This document shows, piece by piece, positions 44,401 through 56,400 of a DNA stretch of 64,000 bases. Source of the DNA: Scolanthus callimorphus (taxonomy: Eukaryota; Cnidaria; Anthozoa; Actiniaria; Edwardsiidae); contig CM066912.1 in assembly GCA_033964015.1 (NCBI GenBank), positions 22,431,073 to 22,495,072 of the forward strand, given 5' to 3'. The stretch's first letter is position 1. Each line of letters opens with the position of its first letter. The notes under the pieces are model-generated. The model was not told the origin of the DNA, did not search any database, and was given only the letters and a program-made list of their open reading frames with translations. The position numbers and the translations under genes are program-made.

Positions 44401-47400
44401 TTTTAGGGGTAAATTCGGCGGTCGCCACGCCAAATTTGCTCTCTTTTAGGGGTAAATTTTCTGTTTGCCACACCCATTTTGCTATCACTTAGGGTCAAAA
44501 TCAATTTTCCCGACGAGCACCCCCGTCTAAAATATTGAGTCCCCCCCCCCCCCCCCGGGCGATACTCCTTTGACTTGAGAGAGGCGCATGACAGCTGCGC
44601 AGTTGCGTGACAAGCTCTCTTTGAATACATTGTGTCTGATGTGCGTGACACGTAGTCAAAAGTCTTTGCTAAGGGGCCGACCATTTAACTTTTGTTATGC
44701 GGTGAGAATTTTTTTTTCCAATATTAAGAAAGAAGGGTTTTAGTCACCATTTTGCTGTGCAGGAAATTTTTTTCGGGCCCTTCGGGCCGTGCAGGAAATT
44801 TTTTTTTTTAAAAAGGACCACCCCCCCCCCCCCCCCCTCAAGAGTTAAATGGTCGGCCCCTAATGAGGTAACGATAAAAATGTCCTTTGGCGGATTTTAG
44901 ATGAGCGTCGAAAACTAAGCGCAAATACAAAACCACTAGCCAATCAGAAGTGGAAGCCATTCAACAACAACAAACCAATGAGGAGGCGAAGTAAGTCACA
45001 CTTGCGTTTTGCCATAACGTGAGCAATGGCACGCTTTGATTTAGTTTTGATTGGCTGAAAGACGAAATACTTTGCTCTTGACCAATAGGAGAACCGTTGT
45101 TTTCATAAAGGTTTGATTGTCGGTCCTTATCCAAATCTGTTACTAACCTTGCGTGCTATCATGGGATTTACCGACTTCGTAAGAACCTGGTGGAGGATTA
45201 TCCTAAAGGGTAATAGAAAACATATTTAGTTGGACATTTTTGTTATTTTTATTTTTTTAAACATATATACTGACGAAGAATGTTTCCATTGATTTCGAAA
45301 ATGACATCAGATAAGCTATGGACAATTGAATATGGTCTCAAAACCTATGTTACAGAGCCTGACCACTGAGTTAGACAAACAGACAAACTAACCACCAACA
45401 GGGCAGACAAATACTATAGAAAGCAAACATACAGACGGGGACCAGACAGACAGACATGTGTCAGACAAACAGACATGTGTCAGACAAATAGACAGGTGTC
45501 AGTCAGATAAACAGACATGTGTCAGACAAACAGACAGGTGTCAGACAAACATACATGTGTCAGACAAACAGACAGGTGTCAGACAGACAGACATGTATCA
45601 GGCAAACAGACAGGTGTCAGACAGGCGTCAGTCAGACATACAGACATGTGTCAGACAAACAGACAGGTGTCAGACAGACATACATACAGGTGTCAGACAA
45701 ACAGACAGGTGTCAGACAAACAGACAGGTGTCAGACACACAGACAGGTGTCAGACAAACAGACAGGTGTCAGTCAGACATACAGACATGTGTCAGACAAA
45801 TAGACAGGTGCCAGTCAGACAGACAGGTGTCAGACAGACAGACAGACAGACATGTATCAGGCAAACAGACAGGTGTCAGTCAGACATACAGACAGGTGTC
45901 AGACAAACAGACATGTGTCAGACAGACATGCAGACAGGTGTCAGACAGACAGACAGGTGTCAGACAGACATACAGACAGGTGTCAGACAAACAGACAGGT
46001 GTCAGTCATACAGACATGTGTCAGACAGATAGACAGACAGACAGGTGTCAGACAGAGAGACAGTGTCAGACAAACAGAGAGTTCAGGCGGACAGCCAGAC
46101 AAGGGCAGACAAACATTCATAATAAGAGACAGTCACCATACAGACAGTGAAACGCACGAAGCAATAAGCCAAAGAACGAACAAACGAGCAAACAACTTAC
46201 TACGACCACTCCCGTAGGCGTATGTAGCCGTCCTGTGGCGGACCTGAATGTGGAGGACACTTGCGCCTCTTTCTTGAGTTTCTCAGCCGGGCTCATGTAA
46301 TGGGCGGGGCCGGGCAGCTGGTCCTCGTGCCGTCTCGTCATGGGAGCGATTCTATGTGATGTGGAACCGAACGCACCTTTTCTTGTGCTCTCCAAACTTG
46401 AGGAAAAAGGGAAACGGTTGTCAGAAGACAAAATATAACACGTTTGATAAATCCGAGAATAGAAGACAGTCCCCCGCGAGCGCAGAAAAAAAATCCAGGT
46501 TCGTACACATTCTGAATGAAAAACATCTAGGATTTTCCAGGGGGTCTTTACTTATTTTTCCAGGAGTTTTTATGGGGTAGAAATGTCCCCCCCCCTCCCC
46601 CCAAAAAAAATAAATAAATAAAACACACTTTAAAAGGAAGCTGCTTTACTGTATTGGACCGATATACTGAAACCAACATTTTTCTATTCACTAGTATGAT
46701 GACAGTACTAATCACGTTATAATTTGCAGCCTAAAATAAGATTCGCGAAACTGACTTTTCCAGTTTGCCAGGATTTTTCCAGGGTTTTCCTTAACATTCC
46801 AGGACTTTCCAGGAAGGAAATGAAAATCCAGGATTTCCAGGACGCTTACGAACCCTGGGGCTCCTGGTCAGGCCAAAGAAAGAAATAAAGAAAAAACGGC
46901 CCTGCGCAGGGTTTCTTCCCAAAAGCATGCACGCGTCACTTGATTCCAGTTAGTCCACTTACTGTGCTCTTCGTAGCAGCTCTGACGTCATATCCATCAT
47001 AGTGTATGCCCCAGGCCCTGGGGTTTTGCGTGAGTGGTGAGGCTTTCCTTGGAATCGCACCGACGTCTGACCAAACGGGCTTCGCTTTAGACCTGTCGTT
47101 CTTCAGAAGAGAAAAACAGTGGCGAAGCTTAGACAGAAGCTTAGCCAGTCTTAACTATGAGGTTAAAAAACAGCGCAGCTTTCGCCAATTTAGCTAGCGC
47201 TACTTTGGGGTAATATTGCGCACACCTGATCTAGAGTTTTCGGAATCGCCTAGGATAGCAGCCGAGTGAAGCTTTCTGATAGTAAAACTAACAGGCATTT
47301 GAGATGTGTGGTATGTAGAAGTGCGACCACGGCGGCACTTTTTTACTACGGGTCTAGAAAGGGGGTCTGGAACTCCCTTTCGCTTGTCATTTTTTTAGGA

Positions 47401-50400
47401 AGAAGGCTAAATTGGCGAAAGTTGCGCGTTTCTTTTTCGGATTTTTATCTCAAAGTAAAGTTAAGCTTCCCATTTGCTACGTGTAGAAAACAGTGAAATA
47501 TTTTAGTTTCAAATATACACCTAAGTCCTATATACTACTCTAAGTCCTTATCAGGATTCACGTTTTCCCTTGCAATGGAGAAGTTTTCCAAATAATTCCA
47601 AACTCCTTTTTCAAACCCAGCAACAACATTTTATTTTCAGAATATTTCCAACGAAAAAAACTAAACCCAAAGTTACACCCTCCCCCAATCAGGAACGAAA
47701 CAATTCACAACTGACCAATCATGGGACGAAACAAATTCACAACTGACAAATCATGGGACGAAACAAATTCACAACTGACCAATCATGGGACGAAACAAAT
47801 TCACAACTGACCAATCATGGGACGAAGTACGTACGACTTGGTGTTTAGTCGTGACCAAGAAAACAAGAGTCACTGTGTGCCTGTTTTTTTCTCGCGTTCT
47901 GATTGGCTGACTGAAGACAAAGATCCAGTACCTCCACCAATAGGAACATGTAGAAAACGCAAGTCAGATTTATTTTCGATAGTCAACTGAGATCCGCTCT
48001 ATACAGATAGCATTCTTACCTTTTCAAAATTTCAAGCGAGTTCTTGGGGTTATTATACGCTCCTGGAGCTGGTGTATTCTGTTTGTCGCCGTCAAATCTC
48101 TGCAAGTAATTTAGAGCAATCATTAAAGAGCCTGTGTCAGCCGCCATTTTGACGGCATAGCAACATACCAAGTCGGAGAAAAGAATCCATTTCCATCGGT
48201 TGACTTAGAGAATATAGAGCAATTTTCTCGATTGAATTTGGTAAATCAAATACAAAACTTTGTTTTTAGCTGTTGATTTAGAGATTTCAATATGTAATTT
48301 GTCTTATTATATCGAACGAAAACAATAACAAAGGAGTGGCTGACACGGGCTCTTTAAAGACACTGTGACCGATATGGGCGTGACGAATAGTCTCGTAGCC
48401 CATAAAACTCTATGCTAATGAGGTAACGGTAACAATAGTGAACTCAATCCGTTAAAATCTCGTGGAATTTCGATCCATCCTTTGGTCTAAAACTGATTAA
48501 TGTGATACGAAGTCATCGGGGGGGGGGGGGGGGGGGGGTGGCAACGAGGCCTGGACCCGAGTTTAGATGAACGTTCCCAGCTGCTCAGCTGTCAATCAAA
48601 CAAAGGCTTTGTAATAGTCTAGGAGCAGATCTTGAAAAGAGGCCTAGAAAGTGGTTTCGTTCGAGAACCCATCGCGCAGACCCGGGAAAGTAGCAAGGAT
48701 GATAGGTATATTCAGACCAGATGTTACAAATGAGCCGATGGGACAACATTCCGATTTCGACCACTTTTGTTACAAGACTCACATGTTCTTTGTAAATTGT
48801 AAAGTAATTTAAAGCCTGTAAATTAAACATCTTACCAAAAAACACATCAAACTCTGCATACGTGTAGAAGTAAATGCGTTTCAAATGGTAAGATATAAAC
48901 TTGTGCCGTAATTTCCGTACGTACTGTAAAAATTAAGGTTAAAGAGATATCTGTGATGGCGGCCATTTTGAACCTTTTGTTATTAATGAGGTTCCTTTGT
49001 TATTCATAAGTTCCTGATGTCTGAAAAGTCAAGAATCACATGGACTGTACAGGCTTCCGGCCTAATATATATAGTTTTATTGTTTGAATCATTTAACTAG
49101 GTAATTTCGAATAAAGAAAAATGTTTTTGGTATTTCTAATAAACCTATAATTTTTTGTTTGTGTCAGCAGAGATCAAAGAAAATATACGACGGCTGTAAA
49201 ATGTCCACATAAGTGTTCAATGCATTGGAGGGAGATTTTTTTACCAACGCAGACATTTAGGCACGCTGTACTTATAGCGCTACAGCCTATATCTATGTCT
49301 TCAGGAGAGAAGGCACAACTCATTTGAATAACAAAGAACTAGTATGGCTGCCAACTTTAATTTCTGTTCTGACGTTAGATTGGCTATTAAGAGCAGATTG
49401 ACAGCTAGGAAATTAAAGTGTATGATTTCTTAGAATGATGCAAAGTTTTGGATAGTTTTGATCCTTGAATGAGAGATTTACAGGCATATAAGTTAGCAAT
49501 TTTTTACAAAGGACATATGAGCAGAGAGTTAACAAAATGCGCAATATCGGGGTGTTGTCCCATTAGCCATTCTGTGCGATACGGATCGAACCTAGGCATG
49601 TACCTATCTTTCTATGTTATTTTCCTGGGTCTGCGCGTTGGGTGCTACGACGCGATTTTTTCCGGTAGCTGCTCCCAGACTATAACTTGCGAACTCTACT
49701 CTTCCAACACAACACTGATCGAGAAGGCTGCACAAACCGAAATTCGAGGACTGATCGCAATTTTATCATTATGCCATCGATTGAAGTTATATTTTTGTTC
49801 GTTTCAATACATATTGCATGCAAATAAAAGCCCAGAAGAAAATAATTCAGTCTGTCGGTCTGTTCTTCAGGTAAAGTTTGCTAGCGACAAGACGACGAAG
49901 AAAAGAAATAGCGAAGAATATTAAAGCAACAGGTCTCACATAAAGATCAAATCTATACCATACCTACTTGTTTCAGTTACGAATGAGGATTATTTATATT
50001 TTTACAGCCTGAAAGACTGAAGCGGGAACTAAATAACTCACACTCGCTGCACGTTTGGAACAACCGCCGTTGAGGCAAACTTAAAGCGGGACTGTCACGG
50101 TACGCGCATGCTCGAGCAAAGACCGCCGATCCCACAACTATCATTCAAAACGGGGATCCCTGTTTAAATAAACCAATCACGGGACACTTCGTTTTCGCGG
50201 GAAAGTACCCACGCCCCGCGCGACGTCGCCTCAGGGAAAACATAATTTGGAGTTCATTCGTCAGGAGGCGACATTATGGTAAGTTAAGGGGTTTTTAGGC
50301 AAATGAGCTGCAAAATCGTTGTCTGAGGTGAAGATACCGTAGCCTTGAACAATTTCCATGTCTCGTGGACCCTTTTCGATATCCAGATCCAGCTTTTATT

Positions 50401-53400
50401 GTGTTCCCAAGCCATTTTGGCGTAAGGACGACCTCGATTAGGCCTTTCTTGTTGGGCAGCCATCAGTGAAAATGACGCTCGAGTCTCATTCAATTTAAAA
50501 CGACAAACAATATTGCATCGACTCCAAAATTTGGTCACGATACTAAGGAGATCTCAGGAGAGAATACCCGTTAAGAATTAAGGGTAGATGGACCCCGAAA
50601 CAGCAAGATTTGAACGGATTTACCAGCGTAATTCCTCCCTCTCACAGCCATCGTTCCGGCCGGACCAAAGTGATCAAAATTCGAACATGCGCGTACCGTG
50701 ACAGTCCCGCTTTAACTATAGATCGCTTTTCCACTTGTGAGCCAAAATCAAGGCAAGACAAAACTTTCTGCAGCCAGAGCCAATCCTGTCGTTCACGGTC
50801 CACCTAAGTCATGATCACTAGATTTGAAACTGGAAACTGAAACAAAGATTCAGATGGCAGGGATTTGATCGAAACCCGCGTAGTTGAGAGTTGTTACAAT
50901 TTGCTATGTGATTCGCCGTCACAATAAAAGGCCGCAAACATCTCTCCGAAACCTTTGAAATTACTCTAGAGCAAGTATGGTTCCCTTCGCCGTCGATCAG
51001 CGCCAAAAGATTTTAAGAGAGGCATATTCGGCCATAATTCTTCCAACGCGAGCATGAACATCAAGACGAAGAAGTCGGCTTTGGCTAGCTGAGCGCCTGA
51101 CCGAGTTTGATTGACTGTTCCGCAACTGGGAACGATCATCAAACACGAAAAGGCGGCAAGATCAAAGGCCATTGGCCATCCCCCCTGGAAGTCATAGAAT
51201 AACAAACTAACGGTGTTATTTTAAGTTATTACCGTATTAGATAAACACAACAAAACAATCATAACATTGTCACACCCATCGGACACAGGCCCTTTAGGGG
51301 CCGACCATTTAACTCTTGAGGGGGAGGGGGGGGGGGCTTTTTGAAAAAAAATTCCTGCACAGCACAATGGTGACTAAAAACCCTTCTTTTTTATTGGAAA
51401 AAATATTCTCATCGCATAACAGAGGTATACAAAAAATCTGGCACTGACAAAAAAGCCCCCCCTCCCCCCCTCAAAAGTAAAATGGTCGGCCCCTTAAGAG
51501 ACAGTGTGCGATGTGCGTGACATGTTGCCAATAAAAAAGTCTATGCTAGTGGGTAGCACTAAATGTAGTGAACTCAATTCGTCTAAATCTCAAGGAAGTC
51601 CGATCCACTTTTGTCTAGAACTGGTTTAAGTGATATTAGACACAGAGCATAGTGTCATTTGAAAGTTTCTTACAAGACTACAGCTTGGAATCTTACCTTC
51701 GATTGTGAGCCAAATGGTGCATTGATAACCGGATCATCCTGTAACGCAGGTTTACTCTGGCCCTCAAACTGGCTCTTGATCTCATATTTACCAGGCCCGG
51801 GCACAGCCCTTTTAGTTTCTTTGTGAACTATTTCCTCATGATATCGAGGGAGCTGTGAATAGTGACACGACATTGACTGTAGATTAAAAATGGCATCTGG
51901 GCCGCGCACTGAGCCATTTTGTCAATAATTGGGGCAACTTATTGGAGCCATAACCAGGGGCGGATTTAGGGGTGGGGGTCGGGGGTGTCGCTGCGTCCCC
52001 TTTCTCTGGAGATTTTTCGTCGTTTCATTATTCCCTCCCCCCTTTATGAAATTCCTGGATCCTCCCCTGATATTACATATAACGTCATAGCCAAGCCTAC
52101 GATGTTTCGTTTCGTTGTGGAAGTACTACATTTTAATATTTACTTTGGTTTGTCCCACCATGAAACACTCATAGAACGGTTTTTTACTAGACCTCAAAAA
52201 CCGCGACTTTCATATAGCCTAAAAACTGCAGACCTAATTCCATTTGTTTTGACCCGATCCAAGACTTCAAGAACAGAATGGATGATTCCAGATATAAAGG
52301 ATGTACACTCTCTTTTCTTTGGAAATGCCTTTGGAATTTAACACAACTACCAGCATTTGGTTTATGAAACACAATGGTGTTTCAAATCTCATACATGTGT
52401 CAATTCCTGTCACTAAAACCTCAAATAACCATTGTAAACCTTATGTAGGGGAGCCCCCTCCCTCCCAAAGACTCTGTAAGTGTGTCAACACTAGGATTAG
52501 AATAACCCATAATACTTACTGCTGACTCAAATGGTTGTTTTCTGCTTTCCTCTACAATCTAGAAGAGAGAAAGTTTTCAATTTTCACAAAATGACATATT
52601 GCACTGGCTGCTCACATCAACCTCGTTCCAGGGTCTTCTGGGTAATTTTCAAGATGGCTGGTCACTCTGAAGAAGACCCTGGGCTGGGGCCTTTCCAAAG
52701 GGAGACCGCCTAAGAAGAAACAGTTAAAATTGATATAGCTGCCAGACATCCGGGAAGATGACAATCACTAAGACAAGTCACTAAGATAAACTCTAGTTAA
52801 TTTCCGCCCTCTCTTCCTGTTTTTCTTAGGCGATCTCCCTGTGGAAAGGCCCCAGCCTTAAAGGGTTCCTTCCGAGTGACCGGCCGCCATCTTGAACATT
52901 ACCAAGAAGACCCTGGGAAGGAGGTTGTGCTCACATCACTTTTAAAAAACGCATGCACAGTCACAATTAAAATTCCAATCGAAATGGATTTTATCAGATG
53001 TGTGTCTCACACGAAAGAGCTGAAAAACAACCATGGAAAGGAATTTAGCCTTGTAAACACTCTTCTAAAGTAATTAACTTACAATATCCATAGGTATTTA
53101 ATTCCTGTGTTCCTGGTAAGGGTCATAATCACCTGGTCCTGGCCCTCCACTTCCTGGACAGTACAAATAACAACAGGGTTCGGGATTAATAAATAATCAT
53201 AGTGATCATAATTTTATACCTTGCACTTACATGATTATGGCCATAATTATTAAAAATCCATTAGGAGAACTGCACACACTGAAAACACAATCTTATTTTA
53301 TGTGAAAAAAGTAACTTAATACATCAAACAATTTAAAGTCCTGTACAACATATGCCATGGAATCCACGTCTAAAATTAATTTCGCTTTTAAAGAACTACT

Positions 53401-56400
53401 GTAAAAAGACATGCAATTCCTAACATAATAACCTGATTGGTTCAGGAGCCATGACTGGTGGAAGAGATCCTAAATCCTAAAATAAATGTTTTGGCAATAA
53501 ATTTGGTATTGAGGGAAACTCAAAATGTGATCTGACTAATAGATTTACCTTTAAATTGCATTCTCTTAGATGTTCTGTTGCTGAATATTGTCCCTTTATA
53601 TTTTCTTGATGCTGGGTCTTCATTCTAAACAACATGGGCATTTTATTAAACTCACATTCTTGAACACAAATATATTTTTTATAGCCTGAAGGGGTGGATC
53701 CAGGAATTTAAGAACGGGGGGTGGATAGGAGGCGGCGGATTATTATGGATGGGAATCACATTATTTTGGATGGGAGGGCATTTTATTAAACTCACATTCT
53801 TGAACACAATATCTTTTTTTATAGCCTGCAGGGGTGGATCCAGGAATTTAAGAACGGGGGGTGGATAGGAGGAGGCGGATTATTTGGATGGGAATCACAT
53901 TATTTTGGATGGGGGGGGGGGGGGAACGGTTTGCTGTATCCCGCCCCCTAAACTACCTAGTAATGGTCAGTACCAGAATCATTGGATATAAAGGAGGGAG
54001 CGATTTTACTTATTTATTAATATTATTTAAAACAAAAAGATGGACTTCTACTCTTTTTTACTCAAAAAGTGGGGTGGATATCCACCCAATCCACCCCCCC
54101 TGTATCCGCCCTGGACTGCATAGTGTGGCTCTAAAGGGAATGGGAGTTGAGGAGGAGAGAGAAAGTCAGGTGAGCAGATCAGAGGGGCTGGGGGATTAGG
54201 AAGGGGAGAGAAATTGCCGACATACTTGACTAATGGAGTGAGGACAAAAAACGCTCTTTACAAAAATGCCCTGAAAACGGTTTGCTGTATCCGCCCCCCT
54301 AAACTATCTAGTAATGGTCAGTACCCAGAATCATTGGATATAAAGGAGGGAGCGATTTTACTTATTTATTAATATTATTTAAACAAAAGATGGACTTCTA
54401 TTCTTTTTTTACTCAAAAAGTGGGGTGGATATCCACCCAATCCATCCTCCCTGTATCCGCCCCTGGACTGCATAGTGTGGCTCTAAAGGGAATGGGAGTT
54501 GAGGAGGAGAGAAAGTCAGGTGAGCAGATCAGAGGGGCTGGGGGATTAGGAAGGGGAGAGAAATTGCCGACATACTCTGACTAATGGAGTGAGGACAAAA
54601 AACGCTCTTACAAAAATGCCCTGAAAAACGGTTTGCTGTATCCCGTCCCCTAAACTACCTAGTAATGGTCAGTACCCAGAATCATTGGATAAAGGAGGGA
54701 GCGATTTTACTTTATTTATAATATATTTAAAACAAAAAGATGGACTTCTACTCTTTTTTTACTCAAAAAGTGGGGTGGATATCCACCCAATCCACCCCCC
54801 CCCCCCCCCCCTGTATCCGCCCTGGACTGCATAGTGTGGCTCTAAAGGGAATGGGAGTTGAGGAGGAGAGAAAGTCAGGTGAGCAGATCAGAGGGGCTGG
54901 AGGATTAGGAAGGGGACTGAGAAATTGCCGACATACTCTGACCACTGAGCAGATCAGAGGGGCTGGGGAAGGAAGAGGAAGGGGGAACTTGGCAACACTC
55001 TGACACTGATTGAGCATTTTACTGTTCTATAAGATGAGGGGAAAATCCTATCCTGTTACCTCATGTTTCAGCCCCAGTCACATTCAACAGTTTTGTGTTT
55101 GTTAGAAAAGGTCCCAGTTAACATACATAAAAATGGGGTGTTGAGAGACTCTTCATTCCCATTGGGTCCTCCTGCTCTTTGCTCTCCTGCTCTAGCAGAC
55201 AGACCTTGGTTGGTTGTTTTTAGGTTGTTTTATAGCGAGAATCAAGTGAGAGTCCCGATGTGGGCGCCATATTGTACAGGTCAAAATTTGATGTGGGGCG
55301 AGTGGCAAAATGAGGGGGGTGGGGTGGTGGTGGGCCAGGGAAAGGGGGGACGGGGAGGGAGGGTTTAGAGAGAGAGAGGAGAGGTAAGAACGCCTATGCA
55401 TATTTGAGTCACAATTAATTCCTCTCTCTCCCGCCCAAATCCCCTGTTTTGTTACTCGCCCCAGACTGAATTTTGATCCATCCAAGATGTCACCGCATCA
55501 GGTTGTCAACAACCTTAAAAAAAGTCAACCAACTACACAGGCTGTTTTCTGCAAATACTCACATGCCTGACTTGATAGTAGGCAGGCCCCATGGTACCAT
55601 CCTTATCTGGCATGTCCTGTGGGCGGAGTGTCCCATCAGGGGCTTCCTCAAAGCCATAAGCTTTCCCTGGGGATGGGAATAGGGGTGGGTCTGGTTACGC
55701 TTGAATGTTATCCTACTTGTCTTGAAAATCTGGGGAAAATAATGAAGAGAATAAGGATTACTTCAGAAACAGTTGCATTTTCTGCTTCTTTTGAGCAATA
55801 GGTACTTGAAGTCAAAATAAGACCAGCCATCTTTAAATCTGTCAGTGATGGAGTATCTACTAATTGGTATGTGACAACTGCATGACTACACGCTGTTGTT
55901 AATATCTCAAATGTTCACTGACAAGAGTGAATTCATGCACCATATTGGAGAGGGCAGCCAGGAGTATGACGACTGAGTGGGCAAAATACAGTAAGACCAG
56001 CAATCTTTAAATCCTGTAAGTGAACAGAATATCTACTAATTGGTGACAGCTGCATTGACTTAGACATGCCTTCTTGTTAATATCCAAATGTTCACAGACA
56101 AGAGTGCATTCATTCACATTCATTCACCATTTTGGAGAGAGCAGCAGGAGAGTATGACCTGAGTGGGCATTGATAAAGTGCATGAGCCTTGCCTTGTGTG
56201 GCAGTTGAATCACAAAAAGTGTCACCAAATCAAATAATTGCCAACGAGCAGCCGAGAAAAGAGGCGAGGCTGCGAGGCGGCAGCATTAATACATGTTTGA
56301 AATTTAGAGATAGATATTTGTCCCTAAAGTGACCTAGTCACTTTATAGTTCGTGTGATGCTAACGCTTTGCGGATCAATGAATATAAAATAGTCGGCCAA

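Noticed and set aside
45458..46217. Long open frames (up to 230 codons) rich in RQTDRCQTD-like repeats
   Set aside because: They exist in all three plus frames over a minisatellite without stops; no codon bias or domain is present.
49469..49924. 151-codon plus-strand frame in an STPG2 intron
   Set aside because: No recognisable domain, no repeat-element context, and an unremarkable composition; a chance frame is more likely.
53434..53476. Candidate extra STPG2 exon with AG/GT borders (LGSLPPVMAPEPI)
   Set aside because: Including it breaks phase with the flanking exons, whereas joining 53549 to 53153 directly keeps the PGPGDYD frame.
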